64,000 nt of DNA from Chitinophaga tropicalis (GTDB taxonomy: Bacteria; Bacteroidota; Bacteroidia; Chitinophagales; Chitinophagaceae): NCBI RefSeq assembly GCF_009758205.1, contig NZ_WRXN01000017.1, positions 62,001 through 126,000 on the forward strand, written 5' to 3'. The notes beneath the pieces are model-generated. The model worked only from the letters and a program-made list of their open reading frames with translations. It did no database searches and was not told the DNA's origin. The position numbers and the translations under genes were made by a program. Shown one piece after another: positions 27,089 to 35,954 of the stretch (position 1 is the first letter of the stretch; each line of letters begins with the position of its first letter).

Positions 27089-27124
27089 TTGACATATCCT
27101 CACACATACACCTATACTATTGTC

Positions 27125-28246
27125 ATGCGAATACTTATTTCATGTGTTATGACCGGCAGTCTTTTCTTTTCTGCTGCAAATGCCCAGACCATCAGTGAAC
27201 AGGCCCTGGCTAAAGGCCGGGAAGCTACACAGCTGATGGATGACGGTAAAATAGAAGAATCTATTGTACTGCTGAAAGAAGCGCAGCAGATGGACCCTGA
27301 AAATAACCTTTACACCTACGAGATTGCATTGGCCAGGTACCGGCAGCAGAACTATAAAGCCGTAATTGACCTGCTGAAGCCGCTTACAAAAAAGAAGAAC
27401 TGTGATGCCCAGATATACCAGATGTTGGGTAATGCTTATGATGATGGCGGGAATCCTGAAAAAGCAATAGCTACATATGAAAAGGGAATGAAGATATTTC
27501 CTGATGCAGGACGGCTGTATGTAGAAAGAGGGCTGATGGAAATGAAAGCAAATGATTACAATAAGGCGCTGAAGTTTTTTGAAATGGGTATAAAGGTAGA
27601 TCCGATGTATCCTTCCAATTACTATCGTGCTGCAAAGATATTCCTGGATTCAGACCAGGAAGTTTGGGGGATGATATACGGTGAGATCTTTGTCAACCTG
27701 GAACGGAACACAAAACGTACGGAGGAGATCAGTAAGCTGTTGTATACTACATATAAAGGAGAGATCAAATTCACCAACGATACAAGTTTTGCCGTGAGTT
27801 TCTGTAAGAATAATACTACTATTTATCTTGACGATAAAGCTAAAAAGAAGGACAGGTTGGACAACCTGATGGCACAGATGACAGCGGCGCTGACATTATC
27901 TTATGGCTCCAGGTATGAATTGGCGATGGCGAAGGCAATAACGGGAGAAAAGATCATCAACCTGTCTTCCCTGAACAGGATACGCGACAGGTTCCTGGAT
28001 GTTTACCAGGCTGACAGTTTGCAGTCGGTCGTATTGTTTGATTACCAGCGGAAGATCAGGGACGCCGGCCACCTGGAAGCTTACAATTACTGGATACTGG
28101 CGCAGGCCGGGGGAGAGGAAGCTGAGATGTGGATATCTGCGCATGAACAGCAATGGAAAGATTTTATTGAATGGTTCAGGAACAACAGAATTGATATCTT
28201 GCCGGAAAAGGCTTTTTACAGGCTGAAGTATATAGCCGCAAACTGA
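27125..28246 (+). CDS. Exported tetratricopeptide-repeat protein
   Basis: The 373-residue protein has a signal peptide (ILISCVMTGSLFFSAANAQ) and about four TPR units in residues 25-170, for example KIEESIVLLKEAQQMDPEN and YKAVIDLLKPLTKK, AIATYEKGMKIFPDAGRLY and YNKALKFFEMGIKVDPMYP. The C-terminal half (~175-373) is mixed alpha/beta with no clear name; it may be a DUF4919-like region. TPRs bind protein partners, so an envelope scaffold role is inferred. A TTG further upstream (27089) is open in frame, but the signal peptide begins at the ATG I use. It is followed after 11 bases by a small lipoprotein gene. Confidence 0.75.
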   Translation: MRILISCVMTGSLFFSAANAQTISEQALAKGREATQLMDDGKIEESIVLLKEAQQMDPENNLYTYEIALARYRQQNYKAVIDLLKPLTKKKNCDAQIYQMLGNAYDDGGNPEKAIATYEKGMKIFPDAGRLYVERGLMEMKANDYNKALKFFEMGIKVDPMYPSNYYRAAKIFLDSDQEVWGMIYGEIFVNLERNTKRTEEISKLLYTTYKGEIKFTNDTSFAVSFCKNNTTIYLDDKAKKKDRLDNLMAQMTAALTLSYGSRYELAMAKAITGEKIINLSSLNRIRDRFLDVYQADSLQSVVLFDYQRKIRDAGHLEAYNYWILAQAGGEEAEMWISAHEQQWKDFIEWFRNNRIDILPEKAFYRLKYIAAN

Positions 28247-28257
28247 CCTGTTAACAA

Positions 28258-28875
28258 ATGAAAAGAAGCCTTTACATTTTACTGCTATGGATTGGCCTGA
28301 TATTCCTCATGGCCTGCCGGTGGTCTGCTGCTGAGCGGGATGCCCGTTCTGCTTTTAAAGGGACTGTAGCCCCGGAGGTAAGTCAGCAGGTACTGGAGAA
28401 AGAAGTGCACCGGTTCCTGGACTGGTATTCCGGCGCAGTAGATTCTCTTGTCAGTATTCAGCTGGTGGATAACTCCGGTGTGGAAGATACCGGTTATTAC
28501 CGGGTGAATGCAGATAGCGCCGAGGCCTACCTGGCCATTATTGAAGCTTCCGGCATCTTTACCAGTGAATATATAGCAGATAAGAGGGCCTATTTCAGGT
28601 TGTGTGATGAAGAAATGAAGAAGGACAGCCTGCGGCAGGGTGGGTTGTATGAGCTGGATGCAGACCTGATCCTGCTGAACCAGGAATATGAGGAGGACAG
28701 CTTTAACTTCGATACTGTGTCATTCAGCAATTATGTGGATACAGAGAATGGCGCTTCCATCGATGTCACCCTGTTATATACCCTGCGGATGGATTTTGTG
28801 ATAAAGGGAGATAAGTTGCTGATAGACAGGATAGATGTAGTAGATACAGAAAATGGTCAGGCTGGGGATGAATGA
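28258..28875 (+). CDS. Small lipoprotein of unknown function
   Basis: The 205-residue protein has a lipobox FLMAC with C20 and a mature part of helices followed by beta strands (FLDWYSGAVDSL, VDNSGVEDTGYYRVNADS, YTLRMDFVIKGDKLLIDRI). The overall look is that of a DUF3828-like small envelope protein, a weak resemblance. It is 11 bases after the TPR protein gene, so the two form a unit. Function unknown. Confidence 0.65.
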   Translation: MKRSLYILLLWIGLIFLMACRWSAAERDARSAFKGTVAPEVSQQVLEKEVHRFLDWYSGAVDSLVSIQLVDNSGVEDTGYYRVNADSAEAYLAIIEASGIFTSEYIADKRAYFRLCDEEMKKDSLRQGGLYELDADLILLNQEYEEDSFNFDTVSFSNYVDTENGASIDVTLLYTLRMDFVIKGDKLLIDRIDVVDTENGQAGDE

Positions 28876-28899
28876 CCTTATACACGGTTTTCATAATAT

Positions 28900-28930
28900 T
28901 TTGATTTTCTCCCGCTTTAAAATACCTTTG
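28900..28930 (+). promoter_or_regulatory. Near-consensus Bacteroidota promoter
   Basis: A -33 TTTG at 28900-28903 and a -7 TACCTTTG at 28923-28930 are 19 bases apart. The membrane-protein gene starts 36 bases after the -7 box. Confidence 0.75.
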
Positions 28931-28966
28931 GAACGCTTTCAAAAGTTGAAAAGAGAATAACATATT

Positions 28967-29950
28967 GTGGTAAAGTTTTTCCGTTCCGGCAACCCCCTGA
29001 CGGTATTGCTGTTGTTAATATATACATTGGTGGTGAAGTTTTACTACCTGATCCATCCATCTACATTCCTGGCAGACGGGTCTGAAGGACTGTTATATGA
29101 TCTGTTGGTAAAATGGATGGTGATGATCTTCGGGAAAAGCCCGCTGGTGTTCACCTCCCTGGCAATACTACTGTTACTGTTGCAGGCCCTGCTCATCACG
29201 AAGATCGTGAACCACCAGCGCCTGTTTGCCAAGCCTACCTACCTGCCCGCTATGAGCTACATGCTGTTCACTTCCTTGTGGCAGGGCTGGAATGTGTTCT
29301 CTCCCGGGTTGCTGGTAAACCTGGTGATGCTGTGGGTGTTTTCCAGTATTACGCTTCTGTACACCCGTACTTCTGCGAGGGACGTGGTATTCAATATCGG
29401 TTTTGCATTGGGAGTATGCGGCCTGTTTTACTTCCCCGCAATTGTTTTCTGCCTCTTACTCTGGTTGAGCCTTCTTATTATGCGTCCGTTCCGCCTGGCA
29501 GAATGGATCATTGCCCTGCTGGGACTGATCTGTCCTATTTACCTGCTGGGCACTTATCTTTTCCTGACAGACCAGTGGGACCTGGTGACCAGGATACCGC
29601 GTATCGGTATTCATATGCCGGTAGCAGAGCATTATAAGGTTTGGGGAGCTATCATCATCAGCCTGTTCTTCTTCATTCTGGGATGGTTGTTATTACAGCG
29701 TATCCTGAAAAAGATGCTGATCCAGGGCCGTAAGATCTGGAATGTGCTGATAGTATATGTGTTTGTAGCTATGGTGGTGCCTTTCTTCAATGTACAATTC
29801 TCGCCCGATTACTGGGTGCTGGCTATATTGCCCCTTTCCCTTTTTGTAGCCAACGCTTACTGGTCTATTGTCAACAATACTGTGGCTAATCTGATCCATA
29901 TACTGACACTGGCTTATGTGATAGTTATGCAGTATTTCAGTGGCCGCTGA
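28967..29950 (+). CDS. Polytopic membrane protein, DUF6427 family
   Basis: The 327-residue protein is almost wholly hydrophobic with about 9 to 10 membrane segments, starting with PLTVLLLLIYTLVVKFYYL and ending with LIHILTLAYVIVMQYF. The start MVKFFRSGNPLTV and the FNIGFALGVCGLFYFPAIVF motif match the Bacteroidota-specific DUF6427 family as I remember it; the function is unknown. The start codon is GTG. It has a good promoter and is separated from purQ by 161 bases that hold the purQ promoter. Confidence 0.8.
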   Translation: MVKFFRSGNPLTVLLLLIYTLVVKFYYLIHPSTFLADGSEGLLYDLLVKWMVMIFGKSPLVFTSLAILLLLLQALLITKIVNHQRLFAKPTYLPAMSYMLFTSLWQGWNVFSPGLLVNLVMLWVFSSITLLYTRTSARDVVFNIGFALGVCGLFYFPAIVFCLLLWLSLLIMRPFRLAEWIIALLGLICPIYLLGTYLFLTDQWDLVTRIPRIGIHMPVAEHYKVWGAIIISLFFFILGWLLLQRILKKMLIQGRKIWNVLIVYVFVAMVVPFFNVQFSPDYWVLAILPLSLFVANAYWSIVNNTVANLIHILTLAYVIVMQYFSGR

Positions 29951-29982
29951 CCCTTGCTTTTGTTAAAACCGGATGAACGGCC

Positions 29983-30013
29983 ATTGAAATGTGCGGACGG
30001 CGCAGTAATTTTG
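29983..30013 (+). promoter_or_regulatory. Bacteroidota-type promoter for purQ
   Basis: A -33 ATTG at 29983-29986 and a -7 TAATTTTG at 30006-30013 are separated by 19 bases. The leader before purQ would be about 95 bases; I see no clear riboswitch fold in it. A second weaker box TAATTTCG lies at 30026-30033. Confidence 0.65.
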
Positions 30014-30111
30014 TGCCTTTTCCGGTAATTTCGTACAACGGTCAAAAGCTGTTACATAGCCGGATATAGCATGAAATAATATTTTAGACCGTAACACTCA
30101 ATAAATTAGAT

Positions 30112-30804
30112 ATGAAATTTGGCGTTGTCACCTTTCCGGGCTCTAACTGTGATCATGATATGATAGATTCCCTGCGTAAAGACCTTGGGCAGGAAGTTAT
30201 AGAGCTGTGGCATAAGGACAAAGACCTGAGCATGTTCAGCAAAGAAGACTGCATTGTAATACCAGGTGGTTTCTCTTATGGCGATTATCTGCGTTGCGGC
30301 GCAATTGCCCGTTTCAGCCCTATGATGCAGAGCGTGATCGAGTTTGCCAACAAAGGCGGCCGGGTAATAGGTGTATGTAACGGTTTCCAGATCCTGTGTG
30401 AAGCAGGCCTGCTGCCAGGAGCTTTGCTGCGTAACGCCAACCAGCAGTTTGTATGTAAGAACATTTTCCTGAAGAGTGAAAATACGGCGGCATCTATCAC
30501 CAAAGATGTGACAGGCCGTCCGTTAATGATCCCTGTAGCTCATGGCGAAGGCCGTTACTATGCGGACGACGCTACTCTGGAACAGCTTTTTGCCAACAAC
30601 CAGGTACTTTTCCGCTATTGTGATGAGTTTGGCAATATTGTTGACACTGCTAACCCTAACGGAGCGATCCGCAACATTGCAGGTATCTGCAATAAAGAAC
30701 GTAACGTGTTCGGAATGATGCCGCATCCGGAAAGAGCTACCAGCAACGTATTAGGTAATACAGATGGCCAGCTTATCTTCCAGAGCCTCATCAACAATAA
30801 CTAA
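30112..30804 (+). CDS. purQ: Phosphoribosylformylglycinamidine synthase, glutaminase subunit PurQ
   Basis: This glutaminase subunit of FGAM synthase supplies ammonia to PurL in step 4 of purine synthesis. The 230 residues form a class I glutamine amidotransferase: FPGSNCDHDM at the start, VIPGGFSYGDYLR, the nucleophile Cys in GVCNGFQILCE, and the His/Glu pair in MMPHPERA. A separate PurQ implies the small-PurL plus PurS form of the complex, which lies elsewhere. It stands on its own promoter; the next gene begins 66 bases downstream and concerns redox control. Confidence 0.95.
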   Translation: MKFGVVTFPGSNCDHDMIDSLRKDLGQEVIELWHKDKDLSMFSKEDCIVIPGGFSYGDYLRCGAIARFSPMMQSVIEFANKGGRVIGVCNGFQILCEAGLLPGALLRNANQQFVCKNIFLKSENTAASITKDVTGRPLMIPVAHGEGRYYADDATLEQLFANNQVLFRYCDEFGNIVDTANPNGAIRNIAGICNKERNVFGMMPHPERATSNVLGNTDGQLIFQSLINNN

Positions 30805-30870
30805 CCAGTATTTCGCCGCCCGGAAGAAGGGCATATTATAGAAATCAGCCAACCAATTAAAAAAACCAGT

Positions 30871-31326
30871 ATGAGAAAATTATTAACAGCCGTCTTATTG
30901 TTAGCACTGCCCGTACTGGCAAGTGCGCAGGTAGAGGACCCGGTGAAATGGAACTTTACCTCAAAGAAGATCAATGCCACAACTTACGAGCTGCACATGA
31001 CCGCTACAGTTGAAAGCGGATGGCACCTGTACGCACAGGAGGCCGGTGAAGGTCCTGTCCCCACTTCTTTTGAGATCAGCAAAAACCCGCTGGTTGTTCC
31101 GGTAGGAAAGATCCAGGAAGTAGGTAAGCTGCATAAAGCATTTGATAAGAACTTCGATTCCGAGCTGAAATACTACGAAAACCAGGTGAACTTCATACAG
31201 AAGGTGACTGTGAAAGGTAAAGCCGCTACCAAAGTAAAAGGTAAGGTACAGTTCATGGTGTGCGATGACCACCAGTGCTTACCACCTAAAGATGTGGACT
31301 TTGCCATCAGCGTAGGAGGAAAATAA
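30871..31326 (+). CDS. Stand-alone exported DsbD alpha-like domain protein with CxxxxC pair
   Basis: The 151-residue exported protein (signal peptide LLTAVLLLALPVLASAQ) resembles the N-terminal alpha domain of DsbD, an immunoglobulin-like periplasmic domain that passes electrons to partners by a cysteine pair. That pair is present: C131 and C136 in FMVCDDHQCLPPKD. The gene immediately downstream encodes a full-length DsbD, whose own alpha domain aligns with this one (HLYAQEAGEG with KLFSTTMKDD) but lacks both cysteines. I infer it is a separate reductase module fed by that DsbD. They are separated by a stable hairpin. Confidence 0.8.
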   Translation: MRKLLTAVLLLALPVLASAQVEDPVKWNFTSKKINATTYELHMTATVESGWHLYAQEAGEGPVPTSFEISKNPLVVPVGKIQEVGKLHKAFDKNFDSELKYYENQVNFIQKVTVKGKAATKVKGKVQFMVCDDHQCLPPKDVDFAISVGGK

Positions 31327-31362
31327 TCTGATATCAACGGTCATTCGCTATAAGCAATTGTT

Positions 31363-31391
31363 TGAACGAGTTCTCCACGAGAACTCGTTCA
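31363..31391. terminator. Perfect hairpin without T-run between the two DsbD-type genes
   Basis: TGAACGAGTTCTC at 31363-31375 pairs perfectly with 31379-31391 around CAC. Only scattered T's follow, so it may attenuate rather than end transcription, or protect the mRNA. Confidence 0.6.
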
Positions 31392-31432
31392 TTGTTTAGA
31401 ATGATCCATAGTCTCTAAAGCCTATTATTTAT

Positions 31433-33409
31433 ATGAAGCATTTGCTTGCGTTTATTATGCTCATAGCTGCTGTACTGGGTGTTAAAGCACAGGAACAACC
31501 TGCACCTGCAGTTGCTAAATGGGAATATACAGCAGAGAAGAAAGGAGAACAGGAATATATATTGCACCTGAACGGTACGGTGGAAAAAGGCTGGAAGCTG
31601 TTTTCCACTACCATGAAGGATGATGAGCCCAATACGCGCGTGGTGGTTGACAGTGCAGCCACTCTCACAGGCATTACCGAAGAAGGTAGCCTGAAAAAAG
31701 CGCCGGAGCCCCTGTTTGACAACATTGAGATAAAATATTTTGAAGATAAGGTTTCATTGCTGGTAACCGTAAAACTGAACGGTGCTGTGAAGAAACTGGA
31801 AGGTGCGGTGAATTATATGGCGCTGAAAGGCGAGGAAGTGACCGGGCCTGAAGAAGTGAAGTTCAAATTCAACCTGGATGCTTCCGGCAACCTTGTCACT
31901 GCAGCTGCCGGCTTGCAGGAATCTGCCACGGCAGGACAATCGCTGAAACGTACTACTATTGATATAGAACATCCTGTAAGCAATTGCGGCGGACAGGAGA
32001 ACACGAAGAAAAGCCTGTGGGGCCTGTTCCTGCTGGGAATGATAGGTGGTTTTGTTGCATTACTGACACCCTGTGTATTCCCTATGATCCCGCTTACGGT
32101 TTCTTTCTTCACCAAGAAATCACAGGAGAGGAAAACAGGTGTGATTAATGCCAGCCTGTATGGTTTCTTTATCTTCCTGATCTATGTGCTGCTCAGCTTA
32201 CCTTTTCACTTCCTTGATTCACTGGACCCGGAAATACTGAATAATGTTTCTACCAACGTATGGCTGAACCTGATCTTCTTCGTGATCTTCATTGTGTTTG
32301 CGCTGTCATTCTTCGGGCTGTTTGAAATAACACTGCCCAGCAGCCTGGCCAGCAAAGTAGATGCAAAGACCAGTGTTGGCGGTATTATCGGTATCTTCTT
32401 TATGGCGCTGACACTGGCACTGGTATCTTTCTCCTGTACAGGTCCTATCCTGGGCTCACTGCTGGCTGGCTCCCTGTCAACAGACGGGGGCGCAATGCAG
32501 CTCACCGTAGGTATGGGAGGTTTTGGTCTTGCACTGGCCCTGCCATTTGCCGTTTTCGCCATGTTCCCGAACATGCTGAAATCACTGCCTAAATCAGGCG
32601 GCTGGCTCACCTCTGTGAAAGTAGTGCTGGGATTCATTGAAGTGGCAATGGCGGTGAAATTCCTGTCCAATGCTGACCTGGTAAAGCACTGGGGACTGGT
32701 AAAAAGAGAGATCTTCTTTGCGGTATGGATCATCTGCGGTTTCCTGATAGTATTGTACCTGTTAGGCAAGATCCGCTTCCCGCACGATTCTCCGCTTAAG
32801 AAGATCAGTACTCCGCGTTGGGTGCTGGCGTTGATCTTCCTGGCTATGACCCTGTACCTGGTACCAGGTGTGACCAATACAAAATACGCCAACCGTTCCC
32901 TGATCAGCGGTTTCCCTCCACCGTTAAGCTATAGCATTTACGGTGATGATGCTGCGAAAGGCGTGGAAGCAAATGTGGTGAACGACTATGAAGCTGCCCT
33001 GAAGCTGGCCAAAGAACAGAACAAACCACTGTTGCTTGACTTTACCGGCTGGGCCTGCGTAAACTGCCGCAAAATGGAAGAGAACGTATGGCCGAAGGAA
33101 GAAGTCAAGGTGTTAATAGAGAAAGAGTATATACTGGTATCATTGTATGTGGACGACCGGAAACTATTGCCCGAAGACCAGCAATTCCTCTTTACTACCA
33201 ATACCGGCCGCAAAAAGGAGATCAAAACTATCGGCGATAAATTTGCTACCATGCAGACAGAGAATTTTGTGAATAACTCACAACCGTTCTATGTGTTGAT
33301 CAGCCCTGATGAAAAACTGCTGACAAGGCCCGTAGGATATACCCCGGTTGCAAAAGAATATGCCGCCTGGCTGCAATGCGGACTGGATGCGTTTAAGAAA
33401 AGCAAATAA
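31433..33409 (+). CDS. dsbD: Thiol:disulfide interchange protein DsbD
   Basis: This membrane reductase carries electrons from cytoplasmic thioredoxin to periplasmic thiol proteins. After a signal peptide (LLAFIMLIAAVLGVKAQ) come an alpha domain (residues ~22-160), eight membrane segments (about 190-460) with the key cysteines C214 (LLTPCVFPM) and C335 (FSCTGPILG), and a thioredoxin-like gamma domain with C542 and C545 (TGWACVNCRKM). The alpha domain has YMALKGEEVTGPEEV where the stand-alone protein just upstream has its cysteines, so it cannot exchange disulfides itself; the only nearby cysteine (SNCGG) lies in the linker. The domain set is otherwise complete at 658 residues. A terminator follows. 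Confidence 0.93.
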   Translation: MKHLLAFIMLIAAVLGVKAQEQPAPAVAKWEYTAEKKGEQEYILHLNGTVEKGWKLFSTTMKDDEPNTRVVVDSAATLTGITEEGSLKKAPEPLFDNIEIKYFEDKVSLLVTVKLNGAVKKLEGAVNYMALKGEEVTGPEEVKFKFNLDASGNLVTAAAGLQESATAGQSLKRTTIDIEHPVSNCGGQENTKKSLWGLFLLGMIGGFVALLTPCVFPMIPLTVSFFTKKSQERKTGVINASLYGFFIFLIYVLLSLPFHFLDSLDPEILNNVSTNVWLNLIFFVIFIVFALSFFGLFEITLPSSLASKVDAKTSVGGIIGIFFMALTLALVSFSCTGPILGSLLAGSLSTDGGAMQLTVGMGGFGLALALPFAVFAMFPNMLKSLPKSGGWLTSVKVVLGFIEVAMAVKFLSNADLVKHWGLVKREIFFAVWIICGFLIVLYLLGKIRFPHDSPLKKISTPRWVLALIFLAMTLYLVPGVTNTKYANRSLISGFPPPLSYSIYGDDAAKGVEANVVNDYEAALKLAKEQNKPLLLDFTGWACVNCRKMEENVWPKEEVKVLIEKEYILVSLYVDDRKLLPEDQQFLFTTNTGRKKEIKTIGDKFATMQTENFVNNSQPFYVLISPDEKLLTRPVGYTPVAKEYAAWLQCGLDAFKKSK

Positions 33410-33430
33410 GTAATTCAGTATAATTTACAG

Positions 33431-33462
33431 ATGGCCGCAATCGTCCGATTGTGGCCATTTTT
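33431..33462 (+). terminator. Intrinsic terminator after dsbD
   Basis: An 11-bp stem (33431-33441 with 33448-33458, one G-T pair) around CGTCCG is followed by five T's. Confidence 0.8.
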
Positions 33463-33577
33463 GTGTCATAACCGGACATAATAATATTTTATATATTCTT
33501 AATCCATTGCTTTTTAATAGCTTTTTTGATGGTATTGCATTTGGATGGGTACATCCGGCTTCATAAAATGTAATATC

Positions 33578-35926
33578 ATGTTCAGAAACTACTTTCGTAC
33601 CGCATGGAGAAACCTGTTGAATAACAAAGTTTTTTCAGCTATTAACATTGGTGGCCTGGCTATAGGGATAGCAGCATGCCTGGTTATACTGCAGTATGTG
33701 GGTTTTGAAACAAGTTATGACCGCTTTCATGTCAATAGTGACAATATCTGCCGTGTTACAAAACAGTTTTACCAGGAAGGGGTACTGGCAGATCACAGTG
33801 CTATGACTTACACAGCCAATGCGCCGGCTATGAAAGCCGCTTTTCCGGAGGTAATAGGCGCCACTACTGTGAGTTATGTTTATGGCAGTGCAGTAATGAG
33901 TTATGAGAATGTGAAGTTCAATGAAGAGGCGGTATTGTTTGCCGATTCTGCATTTTTATCAGTATTCACCTTTCCCTTGCTGAAGGGAGAAAAGAATATT
34001 CTCAAAGAGCCTCATGTAGCTTTTCTCACACAATCAACTGCCAGGAAATATTTTGGTAAAGCAGACCCACTGGGCAAAGTGATCTGGCTGAATAAAGAAC
34101 AGTACTACACTGTAAAGGGCATTCTGAAAGATGTGCCTGCAAACTCCCATATCAAATTCGATTTTGTGCTTTCTGCAAAATATGATCGTAACTGGAATAA
34201 TTACGACTATTACACTTACCTGCAGTTAGCCCCTGGTACAAACGTAAAGGCGCTCGAAGCAAAGTTTGGAACGTTTGTAAAGAATAACGGAATGGACAGT
34301 GTGGAAACAAAGTTTAAGCTGCAGGCATTAAATGATATTCATCTGCATTCCAATATCAGGAATGAGATAGAAGTGAATGGTAATGTACGGTCAGTTTATT
34401 TCCTGTTAACCATCGCAGCATTTATACTGGCTATTGCCTGGGTGAATTATATAAACCTGTCAACCGCCAAAGCCAATAAGAGGGCCAGGGAAATAGGCGT
34501 ACGTAAAGTAGTGGGAGCAGGGAAAGGGCAGCTGGTAAAGCAGTTCCTGACAGAATCCTTTATGATCAATATAATAGCTGCTGTGCTGGCGGCACTGTTG
34601 CTGGTATTTGTATTACCTTATTATAAACAGCTGACAGGCCGTCCTTTATGGGTAGGAGGGAAGGCCGCTTACTGGTTTGTATTTATTGCTGTTTTCCTGT
34701 CAGGAGCATTCCTTTCAGGCCTTTATCCAGCGTTGGTACTATCTTCTTTTAAACCTGTTTTTGTTTTGAAGGGAGTGAGTAAATCACCCGGCGGACAACT
34801 GATGCGCAAGACACTGGTGACCATCCAGTTTGCCGCTTCTGTGATCCTGCTGATAGGAACGTTCACCGTTTTTCACCAGCTGCAGTACATGCGTAGTCAG
34901 GACCTGGGTATGAATATGGAACAGGTGCTGGTAGTGATAGGCCCTAAGACAATTGATAACAGTAAGATCAAAGCGTTCAGAAATGAAATGTCCAGGCAGA
35001 AGGATGTGAGCGGGGTCTGTGTTTCCTCCAATGTGCCAGGTAAAGAGATATGGTCTGCCAATCCGGCGTTGCGCCTGGGACAGGAAGAGAAGGAAGGAGT
35101 GAATGTGAAGCGTATCATTCTTGATCAGGAATTTATTAGAACATTTAAAATACCACTGATAGCCGGCAGGAATATATCTGAGAATGGCACGGCAGATATA
35201 AGGGATGCTGTTATGCTGAATGAAGCGGCCTGCAGGGCGCTGGGGTTCAGGAATCCTGAAGCTGCTATTAATGAGCGTATTGTTACCCAGGGTGATACGC
35301 TGAATGTTGTAGGTGTATTGAAGAACTACCACCAGGTATCATTACAGAAGAATATAGAGCCTATCGTGTTCACTATGGGAGGTTCATACAATAACTTCTT
35401 CTCCATGAAGATAAACACCCGGAACCTTGATAATATTATGCGTTCCGTTAAAACAACCTATGCAGGTTTCTTTCCGGACGATCCTATTGAGTTCTTTTTC
35501 CTGGATGATTTTTTTAACCGGCAGTATCAGGCAGATCAGCAGTTGGGCAGTATTTTCCTTTGCTTTGCATGCCTGGCTATTTTAATTGCCTGTTTAGGTT
35601 TGTTTGGGCTGGCTTCCTTCACTATTACGCAGCGTACCAAAGAAATAGGTGTACGTAAGGTATTGGGGGCTTCTGTAGGTAATATTGTATTGTTACTATC
35701 AGGCGAGTTCCTGAAGCTGGTGTTGATCTCTTTTGTGATAGCATTGCCGCTGGCAGCTTATGTTATGCATTTATGGCTGCAGGATTTTGCTTACAGGGTA
35801 ACGCTGGCATGGTGGATCTTTGTACTGTCTGGCGGGATTGCGTTGCTGATAGCAGCTTTGACAGTGAGCTTCCAGGCGGTGAAGTCTGCGTTGGCCAACC
35901 CGGTAAATAGTTTAAAAAAGGAGTGA
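33578..35926 (+). CDS. ABC transporter permease, FtsX/MacB type with two FtsX domains
   Basis: The 782-residue inner-membrane protein starts MFRNYFRTAWRNLLNNK, followed by a first membrane segment (AINIGGLAIGIAACLVIL), a large periplasmic MacB-like domain, a three-segment FtsX domain with REIGVRKVVGAGKGQL, a second periplasmic domain, and a second FtsX domain with KEIGVRKVLGASVGNI. Such proteins transmit ATPase action to the periplasm (mechanotransmission or lipoprotein/peptide export) rather than pump small molecules. There is no ATPase gene beside it, so it must work with one encoded elsewhere. The upstream in-frame ATG at 33545 adds eleven unlike residues; I use 33578. Its 3' end forms one arm of the hisS terminator. 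Confidence 0.88.
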   Translation: MFRNYFRTAWRNLLNNKVFSAINIGGLAIGIAACLVILQYVGFETSYDRFHVNSDNICRVTKQFYQEGVLADHSAMTYTANAPAMKAAFPEVIGATTVSYVYGSAVMSYENVKFNEEAVLFADSAFLSVFTFPLLKGEKNILKEPHVAFLTQSTARKYFGKADPLGKVIWLNKEQYYTVKGILKDVPANSHIKFDFVLSAKYDRNWNNYDYYTYLQLAPGTNVKALEAKFGTFVKNNGMDSVETKFKLQALNDIHLHSNIRNEIEVNGNVRSVYFLLTIAAFILAIAWVNYINLSTAKANKRAREIGVRKVVGAGKGQLVKQFLTESFMINIIAAVLAALLLVFVLPYYKQLTGRPLWVGGKAAYWFVFIAVFLSGAFLSGLYPALVLSSFKPVFVLKGVSKSPGGQLMRKTLVTIQFAASVILLIGTFTVFHQLQYMRSQDLGMNMEQVLVVIGPKTIDNSKIKAFRNEMSRQKDVSGVCVSSNVPGKEIWSANPALRLGQEEKEGVNVKRIILDQEFIRTFKIPLIAGRNISENGTADIRDAVMLNEAACRALGFRNPEAAINERIVTQGDTLNVVGVLKNYHQVSLQKNIEPIVFTMGGSYNNFFSMKINTRNLDNIMRSVKTTYAGFFPDDPIEFFFLDDFFNRQYQADQQLGSIFLCFACLAILIACLGLFGLASFTITQRTKEIGVRKVLGASVGNIVLLLSGEFLKLVLISFVIALPLAAYVMHLWLQDFAYRVTLAWWIFVLSGGIALLIAALTVSFQAVKSALANPVNSLKKE

Positions 35927-35945
35927 CCGGCTTTGCCGGCCACTC
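35914..35945 (-). terminator. Terminator for hisS (minus strand), overlapping the permease stop codon
   Basis: An 11-bp stem with one mismatch pairs 35921-35931 with 35935-35945 around TTT; read on the minus strand it is followed by six T's (35914-35919). The plus-strand permease stop codon lies inside the stem. Confidence 0.8.
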
Positions 35946-35954
35946 CGGGTATTT

